A stretch of 54,350 nt of DNA from an uncultured Bacteroidota bacterium (GCA_902526165.1 CABZKA010000011.1:1-54350); one strand, 5' to 3'. Shown: positions 31,423-42,126, counted from the stretch's first letter. Numbers and translations are program-made. The notes: a model not told the origin generated them from the sequence alone.

Positions 31423-34374
31423 ATGCACGATAACGGATTAGTAAAATTCATTGCCTTTTTTTTCACTTTTGTTTGTGTTGTCCAGTTGTCAAATACTTTT
31501 TTTACAAATAAAATTGAAAACGAAGCAGATCTGTTCTCAGAATCAACTGTCAATACTGATCAAGATGATTTTGTTATTAAAAGACAGGTTTCAAAAAAAT
31601 TATATTTAGATTCCATTTCTAATATTGATCAACTTACTTTTTTACCAAAAATTTTAAGACCAACCTATTCTACTTTCAAATCAAAGGAATTAAAAAGAGG
31701 TTTGGACTTACAGGGCGGAATTAATGTTATTTTACAAATTTCTGTTAAGGACATACTCAAAGGTCTAGCTGAAAATACATCTGATCCCGATTTCAATAGA
31801 GCTTTAAGTGAGGCAGATGTTCTTCAAAAAAGTTCTAATGATAACTACATTGAGTCGTTTTTTCTTGCATTTGAGTCCATCGCTCCAAATAAAAATTTAG
31901 CATCACCGGATATATTTGCAAACAGAACTCTTAGCGATGATATAAATTTTCAGATGTCGAATAGTGATGTCAAACCTATTTTAAGAATCAAAATTGATGA
32001 ATCCATTGTTTCGGCCTTTGAGGTTTTAAGAAAAAGAATTGATCAATTTGGTGTAACAAGTCCTAATATTCAAAGGCTTGGTAATTCTGGAAGAATATTA
32101 GTGGAACTACCTGGTGCAAAAGATATTGACAGAGTCAAAAAACTACTGCAAAGCACAGCTCAGTTAGAATTTTGGACATCTGAAAAGAATCAAGATTATT
32201 TTAGATTCCTTTCAGATGCTAACCAAGTCTTGAAAGAAATATACAAAGATGAAGAAACTGATAATGTTGAGGAAAAGTCAGAAATTGATGACCTACTTGC
32301 TGATGTTGAGGTTAATGATTCTATTAATGTTGAGAAAAACCCTTTATTAGACCTAATTGTTGGTACAGGTTTTCAAGGTGGACCTGTATTAGCTCAGTTT
32401 AACCTGAAAGATAAGGACCTTGTAAATGAATATTTATCAAATTCAAAGGTTAGACAATTATTACCACCAAGTAAAAGATATACTAAGTTTTTATGGGGTC
32501 TTCCTGATTCCGAAACTAATATTATTGACTTGTATGTTCTAAAATCTAACAGAAGAGATTTACCACCATTAAGCGGTAGCGTTGTTGTAGATGCATCTCA
32601 GTCTTATGATCAATTTGGTAATGCGGCCGTTGTGATGCAAATGAATGGAACAGGAGCAAGAGTTTGGGAAGATTTAACTGGTCAAGCATATGCTGATGAA
32701 ACTAATATTGCTATTGTTCTTGATGAAATGGTTTACTCTGCACCTGGTGTAACAAGTGGAGCTATCTCTGGGGGAAGATCTGAAATAACAGGGAATTTTA
32801 CTTTGGACGAGGCCTTAGATTTAGCAAATGTTTTAAGAGCGGGTAAATTACCAGCATCTGCAGATATTATTCAATCCGAAGTAATTGGTCCAACACTCGG
32901 GCAAGAATCTATTCAAAAGGGTACGTACTCATTCATAATTGCTCTAATTTTAGTATTGATTTGGATGTACTTTTATTATGGGAGAGCTGGACTTTACGCA
33001 GATGTTGCTTTATCTTTGAATATCTTACTTATTTTCGGTTTATTATCTGGTTTAGGGGCCGTTCTTACATTGCCAGGAATTGCAGGTGTAGTATTAACAA
33101 TTGGTATGTCAGTTGATGCAAATGTGCTAATTTTTGAAAGGGTACGTGAAGAAATTTACAGAGAAAAGGGACAAAAACAAGCAATTGCTGATGGTTTTAG
33201 CAATGCATTATCATCCATTTTAGATGCAAATGCTACTACGGGTGTTACTGCACTAGTTTTATTTATTTTTGGTACAGGCCCAATTAAGGGGTTCGCAACC
33301 ACGCTATTAATAGGTATTTTAACTTCATTATTTACTGCGATTTTTATCACAAGAATGTTGGTTGAATGGTATATTTCATCAGGAAAAAAATTAGAATTTT
33401 CTACTACATTAACAAAAAACTTATTTAGAAAGCTCGCCATATCTTTCCTAGGAAAAAGAAAAATATCATATGTCATTTCTGGATCTTTTATTTTTATTGC
33501 TATTTTTTCCTTATTTATTAATAATTTGAACCAAGGAGTTGATTTTGTTGGAGGAAGATCATATGTTGTGAGATTTGAAAACCCTATCAATCAACTTCAG
33601 GTCCAGCAAAAACTTATCGAATCTTTGGGTAATGCCGAGGTAAAAACTTTTGGAGCAGAAAACCAGTTAAAAATAACAACAAACTACAAGGTTGATGTAG
33701 ACGATTCAAGTGTTGATGATGAGATAAATCGTATTTTATTTTCTGATTTAAATTATTTCATTGGTAATAATGTTGATTACAATTCATTTGTTAATGGTGA
33801 TGAAAATAAAACTGTTGGAATTATGTCATCGATAAAGGTTGGTCCTACAATTGCTGATGATATTAAAACGAACTCTTTTATTGCTGTAATTGGATCTCTA
33901 ATTTTTGTTTTTCTATACATTTTAATAAGATTTAAGGATTGGCAGTTTTCACTTGGAGCAGTTTCTGCTGTTTTTCATGATGTAATGGTTGTTTTGGGTA
34001 TATTTTCACTAGCCTACAAGATCATGCCATTTAATATGGAAATTAATCAGGCATTTATCGCTGCTGTTCTTACTGTGATTGGATACTCATTAAATGATAC
34101 AGTAGTTGTTTTTGATAGGATTAGAGAATATAGGAATATAAATACTTCCTGGGAAATTACCAGAGTAGTTAATACGGCTTTGAACAGTACTTTGAGCAGA
34201 ACATTGAACACATCATTTACCACACTATTAGTGCTATTGACTATTTTTATATTCGGGGGAGAATCCATCAGAGGTTTTATGTTTGCTCTAATTATTGGAG
34301 TAATTATTGGAACTTACTCATCTGTTTTTGTTGCAACACCAATTATGTTTGATACTTTAAAAAAGATCAAATAA
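31423..34374 (+). CDS. secDF: Fused protein translocase subunit SecDF
   Basis: SecDF uses the proton gradient to pull exported proteins through SecYEG. The 983-residue protein joins SecD and SecF. SecD has GLDLQGGI (93-100), a large periplasmic domain with LRKRIDQFGV and VELPGAKD, and membrane helices with IGMSVDANVLIFERVREE. SecF has the second GVDFVGGRSYVVRFE and VIGYSLNDTVVVFDRIRE. An acidic insertion around residues 280-305 lies in the first periplasmic domain. Fusion is the normal state in Bacteroidota. Its stop is only 2 bp from the stop of convergent murQ. Confidence 0.97.
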   Translation: MHDNGLVKFIAFFFTFVCVVQLSNTFFTNKIENEADLFSESTVNTDQDDFVIKRQVSKKLYLDSISNIDQLTFLPKILRPTYSTFKSKELKRGLDLQGGINVILQISVKDILKGLAENTSDPDFNRALSEADVLQKSSNDNYIESFFLAFESIAPNKNLASPDIFANRTLSDDINFQMSNSDVKPILRIKIDESIVSAFEVLRKRIDQFGVTSPNIQRLGNSGRILVELPGAKDIDRVKKLLQSTAQLEFWTSEKNQDYFRFLSDANQVLKEIYKDEETDNVEEKSEIDDLLADVEVNDSINVEKNPLLDLIVGTGFQGGPVLAQFNLKDKDLVNEYLSNSKVRQLLPPSKRYTKFLWGLPDSETNIIDLYVLKSNRRDLPPLSGSVVVDASQSYDQFGNAAVVMQMNGTGARVWEDLTGQAYADETNIAIVLDEMVYSAPGVTSGAISGGRSEITGNFTLDEALDLANVLRAGKLPASADIIQSEVIGPTLGQESIQKGTYSFIIALILVLIWMYFYYGRAGLYADVALSLNILLIFGLLSGLGAVLTLPGIAGVVLTIGMSVDANVLIFERVREEIYREKGQKQAIADGFSNALSSILDANATTGVTALVLFIFGTGPIKGFATTLLIGILTSLFTAIFITRMLVEWYISSGKKLEFSTTLTKNLFRKLAISFLGKRKISYVISGSFIFIAIFSLFINNLNQGVDFVGGRSYVVRFENPINQLQVQQKLIESLGNAEVKTFGAENQLKITTNYKVDVDDSSVDDEINRILFSDLNYFIGNNVDYNSFVNGDENKTVGIMSSIKVGPTIADDIKTNSFIAVIGSLIFVFLYILIRFKDWQFSLGAVSAVFHDVMVVLGIFSLAYKIMPFNMEINQAFIAAVLTVIGYSLNDTVVVFDRIREYRNINTSWEITRVVNTALNSTLSRTLNTSFTTLLVLLTIFIFGGESIRGFMFALIIGVIIGTYSSVFVATPIMFDTLKKIK

Positions 34375-34376
34375 GT

Positions 34377-35180
34377 TTATTTTTCTATTGATTTTCGGAC
34401 ACTTCCTGTAGAGCTAAGTAACTTACTCGCCTGAGAATGGCTGATTTTCAATTCATCAATTAAAATATTTTCTGCCCTATTTATTAGTTTATTATTGGTT
34501 AGTTGCATATCAATCATTTTATTCCCTTTGATTCTACCCATTTTAATCATGAGGGTGGTAGATATGATATTAAGAATCAATTTCTGAGCCGTACCTGCTT
34601 TCATTCTAGTGCTCCCAGTAATAACTTCAGGACCGACAACAACTTCTATTGGAAATTTTGCGCTTTTAGCTAATGGGGATCTTTTATTACAAGTAATACA
34701 GCCAGTTAGAATATTTTCTTCATTACATTTTTTTATTGCTCCGACAACATAAGGTGTAGATCCAGAAGCCGCAATACCTATAACAGAATCTTTACCATTA
34801 ATTTTATGTTTTTTTAGATCTTCCCAGCCTAAATCTAAACTATCTTCTGCAAATTCTTTAGACTTTCTTATTGCTTTATCACCACCTGCAATTAACCCGA
34901 TTACCATATTATCTTTAACTCCAAATGTTGGTGGACACTCTGATGCATCAACTATTCCTAATCGACCACTTGTTCCAGCTCCAATATAAAAAAGTCTACC
35001 TCCCTTAACCAAGTTTTTAAGTATCTGTTTTATAAGTTGGTCAATTTTGGGTAACACTTTCTCAACTGAGTAAGCAACTGACTTATCTTCATTGTTAATA
35101 ATTTCAATGATTTCCTTGGTTGATTTCTTTTCTAAATCATTATAATTTGAATCACTTTCTGTGATTTTTTTAAAACTCAT
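34377..35180 (-). CDS. murQ: N-acetylmuramic acid 6-phosphate etherase
   Basis: MurQ removes lactate from MurNAc-6-phosphate, yielding GlcNAc-6-phosphate in cell-wall recycling. The SIS-domain signatures GAGTSGRLGIVDASECPPTFG and IAASGSTPYVVGA, together with GSTRMKAGTAQKLILN, identify it. It has 267 residues, the short form of Bacteroidota versus about 300 in E. coli, lacking the C-terminal extension. It follows the DUF4249 gene by 9 bp, so it should be transcribed with the TonB receptor pair. Confidence 0.95.
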   Translation of the reverse strand: MSFKKITESDSNYNDLEKKSTKEIIEIINNEDKSVAYSVEKVLPKIDQLIKQILKNLVKGGRLFYIGAGTSGRLGIVDASECPPTFGVKDNMVIGLIAGGDKAIRKSKEFAEDSLDLGWEDLKKHKINGKDSVIGIAASGSTPYVVGAIKKCNEENILTGCITCNKRSPLAKSAKFPIEVVVGPEVITGSTRMKAGTAQKLILNIISTTLMIKMGRIKGNKMIDMQLTNNKLINRAENILIDELKISHSQASKLLSSTGSVRKSIEK

Positions 35181-35189
35181 ATTTTAAAA

Positions 35190-36005
35190 TTAATCAATGA
35201 AAATGTTTTTTAAAATAAATTCGTCATATTCACAAATCTTAAAGTATCCATAAACTGTTGAATCATCATTTTTAGAATTTATAATATTTCCTAAAATTGG
35301 TGCAGGAGGGGTTGAAAATGGACCATTTTGAGTATTAGTCTGAATAACAATTTGAATCATATATTTGAAATAATCATAATCAATTCCCTCCATCCTAACA
35401 ATTAATTCTCTATTTTGAGGAATATTATTTTTATCAATAAAGTATGAGAAAGTAAATGAATTAGCATTTATATAAAGATCCCTTGCTGGTTGAAGATTTC
35501 CTTTTTTTCCGTATTCGAACAAATAATAATTATCTAGCTCTGGTCTATCAGTGAAAGTAGTTACGATTTCTATTAAGTCATCACTTAATGTGTTTCTCTG
35601 TCCTTGAACTACATTATCAATTAAACTGGATTTTGTTAATTTTTCAGTGGATATAAATCGGTTATTTCCATGAATTATTACCAATTCATATTCACTTTCT
35701 GGCACAATATCAAAACTATTAATAGAATAAAAACCTTCATCAGAATGATTTAGTATATATTCATTGCCAGTTTGTTTTTCAATTATCTTAACATTAGCAT
35801 CATTAACATATTCTATTAAATCACTAAAGTAGGGTCTAGATTTGCTTATTCTAACCTCTGAAAATGCTTTATCAGAGTCAACATGTTTATTTATTTTGGC
35901 ATCAATTACATAATTCTCTTCATTAAAATTTAAGTCAATTTCAATAACTTTTTCACATCCAAAATTGAAAATCACTAAAAATAACAATAGGAAATATTTT
36001 TTCAT
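35190..36005 (-). CDS. DUF4249-family lipoprotein
   Basis: A lipoprotein signal ends in the lipobox NFGCE (Cys17). The following 250 residues have the DUF4249 start, VIEIDLNFNEENYVIDAKIN, and later FTDRPELDNYYLFEYG. The family almost always sits directly after a TonB-dependent receptor in Flavobacteria, as here with a TAATG overlap of one base, and probably forms an outer membrane complex with it. The substrate is unknown. Confidence 0.85.
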   Translation of the reverse strand: MKKYFLLLFLVIFNFGCEKVIEIDLNFNEENYVIDAKINKHVDSDKAFSEVRISKSRPYFSDLIEYVNDANVKIIEKQTGNEYILNHSDEGFYSINSFDIVPESEYELVIIHGNNRFISTEKLTKSSLIDNVVQGQRNTLSDDLIEIVTTFTDRPELDNYYLFEYGKKGNLQPARDLYINANSFTFSYFIDKNNIPQNRELIVRMEGIDYDYFKYMIQIVIQTNTQNGPFSTPPAPILGNIINSKNDDSTVYGYFKICEYDEFILKNIFID

Positions 36006-38359
36006 TAAAATTTGAAATTATAGGTTATTGATGGAACAATACCAAAAATTGAAATCTGAACAGCCTCGTTTTTCAATGTTTCATTGTTCCTTCTGAAAAT
36101 GATTGAAGTTGCATTATCTCTGTTGTAAAGGTTATAAATTCCAAAAATCCATGTGCTTTCAACTTTTCCTTTACTTTTATTGGGTTGTAATGTTAAATTA
36201 ATATCTAATCTGTGATAATTTGGAAGTCTTGATGAATTACGCTTTCCGTAGTTAGGTATATTTAAATTCATATAATTGTATTGAGAATTCGGGTAATTTG
36301 TAGGCTGTCCTGTTTGGTAAATAAAATTTCCCACCAATTTTAGTTTATTATTAATCTTATATTCAGAATTTATACTTAGATCATGTGTTTTATCATATGG
36401 TGTATTATACCATTTCGCAAAATTGATTCCCGTTTCCGTTCTATTTCTGCCTGGTGTTCTTTGTTCAGATTTAGAGAGAGTATAAGCAATCCAATATTTA
36501 TGTCTGCCCTGAACCTTTTTTAATAAAAATTCAACTCCGTAGGCTCTAGCATTACCTGAGATAACAACAGTTTCTATATTGTCATTACCAACTAAGTCGG
36601 CACCATCAACATAATCAAGTCTATTTTTAATTTTTTTATAAAATATTTCCGACTCGAATTTTATAGGCTTTGATGTTTTATAGAAGCCAAATGCAAATTG
36701 ATCTAGTATCTGAGGTTTCAAATATGGGCCACTAGGCACCCATATATCTAAAGGAGTTGGGGAGCTAGTATTTGATATCAAATGTAAATATTGATTTAGT
36801 CGATTGTAACTTAATTTTAAACTTTGATTACCAAAAGAATAAGAAATGTTCATTCTTGGTTCTATGTTATTATAGGTTTTAAAAACAGATGAATTATTAT
36901 CAAAACTATTAATCAACGGATTTGCTGGATTATATATTCTTAAGTTTTCATCATAATCTAGTGGATTATCATTTATGTAAGATTGTAATCCTTGTTGTCT
37001 AAGTCTCAGAAATTGATTAAAACGAAAACCGTATCTAATTGAAAGGTTTGAGTTAATTTTATTTATGACATCAAAATACAACGAACTTTCAATAGCATAC
37101 TTTGCATTTAGCTTCGAATAATTTATTCCAGAATCTTCTGTGAGAGGGCTAATTTCACCTGGGTTAAAATCAAAATAAAGCAGATTAATTCCATAATTAA
37201 ATTGGGATTTACTTGAAAAATAATTTTTGATATCAAACTTAAGATTTAAATTCTTTATACTTGATTCCCAATCAAAACCACCAAAATCTAGCTCTAAACC
37301 GTAATAATAATTACTATAAATTAATGATGTATTACTAAATATTTTTTCATTAATTAAATTGTTCCATCTTAGATTAAGGGTATTGTTTCCATATGTATTA
37401 GAAAATGTATCTTGTAACTTAAATACGTCTCTTCCGAAGTATCCTGAAACATAAATTTTATTCTTATCGTTCAAGACAAAATTTGATTTTGTATTTAGAT
37501 CATAGAAATATGCAATATTTTCAATATCAGTCAACTTTAAAAATAAATGAGCATATGAACCTCTGGATGCGAATAGAAAAGAACTTTTATTTTTTTGAAT
37601 GGGTCCTTCTATCAAAAATCTACTAGATATTGAGCCAATCCCACCATTTGCTTCAAACTTTTGATTATTACCGTCTTTTTGGTATACATCTAAAACAGAT
37701 GATACTCTCCCTCCGTAAGATGATGGGATCCCACCCTTATATAGTTTTACTTCTTTTATTGCATCTGAGTTGAATACTGAAAATAATCCAAATAAGTGTG
37801 ATGAGTTATAAATGATTGCTTCATCAAATAAAATTAAATTTTGATCTGCTGCTCCTCCACGAACATTGAACCCAGATGAACCTTCACCTGCACTTGATAC
37901 ACCAGGCAGTAGTTGAATAGTCTTTAAAAGATCAGATTCACCAAATACAACAGGTGTTTGTCTAATTGTTTTTCCTGATAAAATATTCATACTTAAAATG
38001 GGGAGCTTTATATCTACATCTTCAATATTTTTGCTTAAAACAACCTCATCAAGTGAATCTACATATTCGTTAAGAAAAATATTTAATGTAATATTTTTAT
38101 CGAGGATTAAATTCAATGATTCATTTTCATAACCAAGATTTTGAAAATTTAAATTATAACTTCCTTCATTTAAGGTTAATGAAAAAAAACCATAACTATT
38201 AGTTATAGTACCAATTTTGAGTTCTTTTACAATTACACTTGCACCAATTATAAGCTCATTACTATTACTATCTTGAACATATCCACTAATCGTAAATGAT
38301 TTTTGGGTAAAAATTAAATTGAAGTTTAAAATAAATAAAAAAAAAATTACTTTTCTCAC
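36005..38359 (-). CDS. TonB-dependent outer membrane receptor with carboxypeptidase-like regulatory domain
   Basis: A signal peptide (1-18, LIFTQ) leads to a carboxypeptidase-regulatory-like domain (SGYVQDSNSNELIIGASV to GYENES), a plug with GFNVRGGAADQNLILFDEAI, and a barrel that ends in the aromatic PSITYNFKF. It has 784 residues, shorter than the SusC-type protein, and no SusD partner. The DUF4249 partner follows. Together they look like a receptor/accessory pair for an unidentified nutrient, possibly linked to muropeptide recycling through murQ, though that link is inference. Confidence 0.92.
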   Translation of the reverse strand: MRKVIFFLFILNFNLIFTQKSFTISGYVQDSNSNELIIGASVIVKELKIGTITNSYGFFSLTLNEGSYNLNFQNLGYENESLNLILDKNITLNIFLNEYVDSLDEVVLSKNIEDVDIKLPILSMNILSGKTIRQTPVVFGESDLLKTIQLLPGVSSAGEGSSGFNVRGGAADQNLILFDEAIIYNSSHLFGLFSVFNSDAIKEVKLYKGGIPSSYGGRVSSVLDVYQKDGNNQKFEANGGIGSISSRFLIEGPIQKNKSSFLFASRGSYAHLFLKLTDIENIAYFYDLNTKSNFVLNDKNKIYVSGYFGRDVFKLQDTFSNTYGNNTLNLRWNNLINEKIFSNTSLIYSNYYYGLELDFGGFDWESSIKNLNLKFDIKNYFSSKSQFNYGINLLYFDFNPGEISPLTEDSGINYSKLNAKYAIESSLYFDVINKINSNLSIRYGFRFNQFLRLRQQGLQSYINDNPLDYDENLRIYNPANPLINSFDNNSSVFKTYNNIEPRMNISYSFGNQSLKLSYNRLNQYLHLISNTSSPTPLDIWVPSGPYLKPQILDQFAFGFYKTSKPIKFESEIFYKKIKNRLDYVDGADLVGNDNIETVVISGNARAYGVEFLLKKVQGRHKYWIAYTLSKSEQRTPGRNRTETGINFAKWYNTPYDKTHDLSINSEYKINNKLKLVGNFIYQTGQPTNYPNSQYNYMNLNIPNYGKRNSSRLPNYHRLDINLTLQPNKSKGKVESTWIFGIYNLYNRDNATSIIFRRNNETLKNEAVQISIFGIVPSITYNFKF

Positions 38360-38361
38360 TT

Positions 38362-39588
38362 TTATGACATCATTGAGTCAAGATTTAATTTTATCTCATC
38401 AAGAAATTCCTGAGTGTTTAGAAAATGTTGTCTTTTCAGGTTACTTTTATGAATCAAAATTGCTAAATCTTTGGTCATTTTACCAGACTCAACAGTTTGT
38501 ATACAAACATTTTCAAGTAAATTACAGAAGATTAGTAGTTTGTCATTACCATCAAGCTCAGCTCTATGAATCAAACCACGTGTCCAAGCAAAAATTGATG
38601 CAATTGGATTTGTTGATGTTTCTTTTCCTTTTTGGTGTAGTCTGAAATGCCTCGTTACTGTACCATGAGCAGCCTCAGCTTCCATAGTTTTACCGTCAGG
38701 TGTAACTAAAGTTGATGTCATCAACCCTAACGAACCAAATCCTTGAGCAACAGTGTCAGATTGCACATCACCATCATAATTTTTGCAGGCCCATACAAAC
38801 CCACCTTCCCATTTCATAGCGGCTGCAACCATATCATCAATTAATCTATGTTCATATGTAATACCAATTTCTCTGAACTTGTCTTTAAATTCATTTTCGT
38901 AAACTTCATGAAAAATATCTTTAAATCTTCCGTCATATGCTTTTAGAATAGTATTTTTTGTAGATAGGTATAGTGGCCAACCTTTGGAAATTGCTCTGTT
39001 CATACATGACCTTGCAAAGCCGTATATGGATGATTCAATATTATACATGCCCATAGCAATTCCATCTTCTTGAAAATTATATATTTCCCAAGTTTTGGGT
39101 TTATCTCCATTTTCAGGTGTAAAGGTCATTGTTAACTTACCTTTTCCATGGGTTAAGATGTCAGTTGCTTTGTATTGATCACCAAAGGCGTGTCTTCCAA
39201 TACAAATTGGTTTTACCCATCCTTGGACATATCTTGGTATATTCTTCATTATAATGGGCTCTCTAAAAACTGTACCTCCTATTATATTTCTGATTGTCCC
39301 ATTTGGGGATTTCCACATCTTTTTAAGTGTGTATTCCTTTACACGTTGTTCATCAGGTGTAATTGTTGCACATTTCACACCCACGTTATATTTTTTTATT
39401 GCTTCTGCTGCATCAACAGTTACCTGATCATCAGTGAAATCTCTGTTTTTGATTCCAAGATCGAAATATTTAATATCTAAATCGAGATAGGGTAGTATGA
39501 GTTTCTTTTTAATAAAATCCCAGATAACCCTTGTCATTTCATCTCCATCTAGCTCAACAATCGGATTATCTACTCTAATTTTATTCAT
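38362..39588 (-). CDS. icd: Isocitrate dehydrogenase (NADP+), eukaryote-like homodimeric type
   Basis: It oxidises isocitrate to 2-oxoglutarate with NADP in the citric acid cycle. [15 protein letters not shown] (9-23), the substrate loop KSPNGTIRN (93-101), [29 protein letters not shown] and the NADP contact [10 protein letters not shown] are all present. The 408-residue length fits the eukaryotic/type II form rather than the 416-residue E. coli type. It begins 4 bp after rplS and ends 2 bp before the TonB receptor start, so a run of minus-strand genes is tightly packed here. Confidence 0.96.
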   Translation of the reverse strand: MNKIRVDNPIVELDGDEMTRVIWDFIKKKLILPYLDLDIKYFDLGIKNRDFTDDQVTVDAAEAIKKYNVGVKCATITPDEQRVKEYTLKKMWKSPNGTIRNIIGGTVFREPIIMKNIPRYVQGWVKPICIGRHAFGDQYKATDILTHGKGKLTMTFTPENGDKPKTWEIYNFQEDGIAMGMYNIESSIYGFARSCMNRAISKGWPLYLSTKNTILKAYDGRFKDIFHEVYENEFKDKFREIGITYEHRLIDDMVAAAMKWEGGFVWACKNYDGDVQSDTVAQGFGSLGLMTSTLVTPDGKTMEAEAAHGTVTRHFRLHQKGKETSTNPIASIFAWTRGLIHRAELDGNDKLLIFCNLLENVCIQTVESGKMTKDLAILIHKSNLKRQHFLNTQEFLDEIKLNLDSMMS

Positions 39589-39592
39589 TTTC

Positions 39593-39943
39593 TTATGTTT
39601 TGACTTCTTTCAATCTGGCTTTTTTGCCTCTCAGATCTTTAAAGTAGTAAATTCTTGATCTTCTAACTTTACCTTTCTTATTTACTTCAATCTTTTTAAG
39701 AGTGGGTAGATTGATTGGAAATATTCTTTCAATTCCAAATGTTCCTGACATTTTTCTAATTGTAAAGGTCTTGGTTTTGCCCTTTCCTTTTATTTGAATA
39801 ACAACTCCCTTAAAAAATTGTGTTCTAGATTTTTCACCTTCTTTTATTTCGTAGTATACCGTGATTGTGTCTCCAGCTTTAAATTCAGGAAAGCTTTTCG
39901 GCTCAATATATTCATCCTGAACATATTTAATTAGAGATTCCAT
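39593..39943 (-). CDS. rplS: 50S ribosomal protein L19
   Basis: L19 lies at the 30S-50S interface. The 116-residue sequence contains [19 protein letters not shown], the signature [18 protein letters not shown], and [21 protein letters not shown] promoter at 40006-40013 and a leader of about 55 bases separate it from trmD, whereas in many bacteria trmD and rplS are directly joined. Confidence 0.98.
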   Translation of the reverse strand: MESLIKYVQDEYIEPKSFPEFKAGDTITVYYEIKEGEKSRTQFFKGVVIQIKGKGKTKTFTIRKMSGTFGIERIFPINLPTLKKIEVNKKGKVRRSRIYYFKDLRGKKARLKEVKT

Positions 39944-40005
39944 AATTTGTAGTTTAAATTAGTCTAGTCAACATTCAAAACTATTTCAGAGGTTGAATAG
40001 GGGCA

Positions 40006-40013
40006 CAAACATA
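40006..40013 (-). promoter_or_regulatory. Likely -7 element of rplS
   Basis: On the minus strand this reads TATGTTTG followed by TGCCCC, an exact TAnnTTTG match. It falls in the 94 bp gap between trmD and rplS, so rplS may have its own promoter. A clear -33 TTG was not found. Confidence 0.45.
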
Positions 40014-40037
40014 AACAATTTGATTTTAAAAATAAAA

Positions 40038-40718
40038 TTATTCATCAAGCATTTCAGGCCTTAATTTAATTGTTTTCTCGATAGATTTTTTTTCCCTCCA
40101 ATCTTCAATTTTAGTTTTATCACCAGATAATAGTAGATCAGGTACCCTTATATTATTATAGATGGAGGGCCTTGTATAAACTGGAGGAGCCAAAAGATTA
40201 TCTTGAAATGAATCTGTTAGTGCACTAGTTTCATTATTTAAAACACCTGGAATTAATCGGATTATAGAGTCACAAAGTATAGCTGCAGGTAATTCTCCAC
40301 CTGATAAAACATAATTACCAATTGACAACTCCATTGTGATAAGATTATCTCTTACCCTTTGATCAACACCCTTGTAATGTCCACATATAATAATAATATT
40401 CTTAAGAGTAGATAATCTATTTGAAATTTTTTGATTTAGTAATATTGCGTCGGGGGTCATTAATATGATTTCATCATAATTATTGTATTTTTTTAATTCC
40501 CTTATACAATTATCAATAGGTTCAATCATTAGAACCAGTCCAGAACCTCCACCAAATTGATAATCATCAATTTTTTGATGTTTATCACTACTGTAATTCC
40601 TTAAATTATGAAAATGAATTTGAACTATTTTCTTATCAATTGCTCTTTTTAGAATTGAGCCAGAAAAGGGGCTTTCTAATAATTCTGGTGTTGCACTTAA
40701 AATGTCAATTCTCATCAC
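40038..40718 (-). CDS. trmD: tRNA (guanine-N1-)-methyltransferase
   Basis: TrmD methylates G37 in tRNAs, preventing frameshifting. The 226-residue protein has the N-terminal SATPELLESPFSGSILKRA, the MIEPIDNCI region after GGGSGLVL, and the trefoil-knot SAM site ICGHYKGVDQRV through GNYVLSGGELPAAIL. The C-terminus reaches LLSGDKTKIEDWR. It begins 6 bp after the DegP-like gene and is probably co-transcribed. Confidence 0.97.
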   Translation of the reverse strand: MMRIDILSATPELLESPFSGSILKRAIDKKIVQIHFHNLRNYSSDKHQKIDDYQFGGGSGLVLMIEPIDNCIRELKKYNNYDEIILMTPDAILLNQKISNRLSTLKNIIIICGHYKGVDQRVRDNLITMELSIGNYVLSGGELPAAILCDSIIRLIPGVLNNETSALTDSFQDNLLAPPVYTRPSIYNNIRVPDLLLSGDKTKIEDWREKKSIEKTIKLRPEMLDE

Positions 40719-40724
40719 TTTAAG

Positions 40725-42113
40725 CTAATCAAAAATCAATCTCTCTTTGTTTCCATCTAAATCTATAAAGGAAATTTGATAAATATTTTCTTTTTCAAAA
40801 GATCTTAAGTCGGTTGTTGAACCAATACGTTTTTCGTTAATTTCTGTTAATACGTAACCAGGCTTAATGCCCATTCTGTATAAAGTTGAATTTCTATTAA
40901 CTACAACTGTTAAACCATTTTCAATGTTTAGATTCTCCAAATATTTTTTATTTGAATTTTTCAATTGCATCCCGTAAAACTGTACGTAGGTGCTAACCTT
41001 GAGCGAAACATTTAAATCAATTATTTTACCTTTTCTATCAATTGTAACACTCAAATTATCACCTGGTCTTTTTGAATTTAAATAACCTGATAAATCTGAA
41101 AACTTAGTTATTTGAACATCGTCAATTTGTAAAATAATGTCTCCGTTTCTCATCCCTGCAAGGTGTGCTCCCATTTCAGGATCAGTTTCATTTACATAAA
41201 ACCCTTCGGTTTTGGTAATTCCCAGCTCTTTGGCATTTTCTGAGTTTAAGCTCTGGCCAGTAACTCCCAATAGTCCTCTTTGTACATCTCCAAACTCAAG
41301 GATATCCTCAAAAATTTTTCTTGCTATGTTACTGGGAACAGCAAAAGAATAACCAATAAAACCAGCATTGTTACTTTGAATGGCAGTATTAATACCAATT
41401 AAGTCACCATTAATATTCACTAGTGCTCCTCCACTGTTTCCGCTATTTACAGCTGCGTCAGTCTGAATAAATGATTGATTCTTTGAATCAAAATCACTTA
41501 AATCTCTGGATTTTGCACTTATTATACCTGCAGTTACTGTTGATGTGAGATTAAATGGATTTCCAACGGCTAGAACCCATTCTCCAATTTTAGTTTGGTC
41601 AGAATCAGCAAAAATTATATATGGAAACTTTATATTATCGTCAATCTTCAAAATTGCAATATCACTGTTTTCATCATATCCAATTAACTCAGCACTAAAT
41701 GATTTATTATCATTTGTTGTTACTTCAATTGAGCTGGCATTATCTATTACGTGGTAGTTTGTAATTATATAACCATCACTAGAAACAATAACCCCTGAGC
41801 CAGTACCAATTGTTCTTTTCTGCTGTGAATTACCATAAAAAAGGTCCCACAAAGAATTTGAACTCTTATTCAATGCAGTGTTTTTTACATGAACTACCGA
41901 GTTGATTGTTTTTTCAGCAGCTATAGTAAAATCAGGGTTTTGAAATATTTTTAAATCTTGGAATTGATTTATACTGTTATTTCCTGATGTATTGATGATT
42001 TCTAAATCATTGAAAGAGTTAGTTTTTTGTTCGAACCTGTCAATTGTAATGTTCACTATCAATGACACAACAATTACAAGCACTGTTATATAGAATATTT
42101 TTAAAATTCTCAT
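40725..42113 (-). CDS. DegP/HtrA-family periplasmic serine protease
   Basis: The catalytic triad is visible as His121 in ITNYHVIDN, Asp151 in ENSDIAIL, and Ser227 in NSGNSGGALVN. An N-terminal membrane anchor (about 5-24) precedes the protease domain. Two PDZ domains follow, the first around GLLGVTGQSLNSENAKELGI and the second around LENLNIENGLTVV. At 462 residues it is a full Do-type enzyme, degrading or refolding envelope proteins. The PDZ count fits DegP/DegQ rather than DegS. A -7 box lies at 42127-42134. Confidence 0.93.
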   Translation of the reverse strand: MRILKIFYITVLVIVVSLIVNITIDRFEQKTNSFNDLEIINTSGNNSINQFQDLKIFQNPDFTIAAEKTINSVVHVKNTALNKSSNSLWDLFYGNSQQKRTIGTGSGVIVSSDGYIITNYHVIDNASSIEVTTNDNKSFSAELIGYDENSDIAILKIDDNIKFPYIIFADSDQTKIGEWVLAVGNPFNLTSTVTAGIISAKSRDLSDFDSKNQSFIQTDAAVNSGNSGGALVNINGDLIGINTAIQSNNAGFIGYSFAVPSNIARKIFEDILEFGDVQRGLLGVTGQSLNSENAKELGITKTEGFYVNETDPEMGAHLAGMRNGDIILQIDDVQITKFSDLSGYLNSKRPGDNLSVTIDRKGKIIDLNVSLKVSTYVQFYGMQLKNSNKKYLENLNIENGLTVVVNRNSTLYRMGIKPGYVLTEINEKRIGSTTDLRSFEKENIYQISFIDLDGNKERLIFD

Positions 42114-42126
42114 TCTTTTTTATTTT

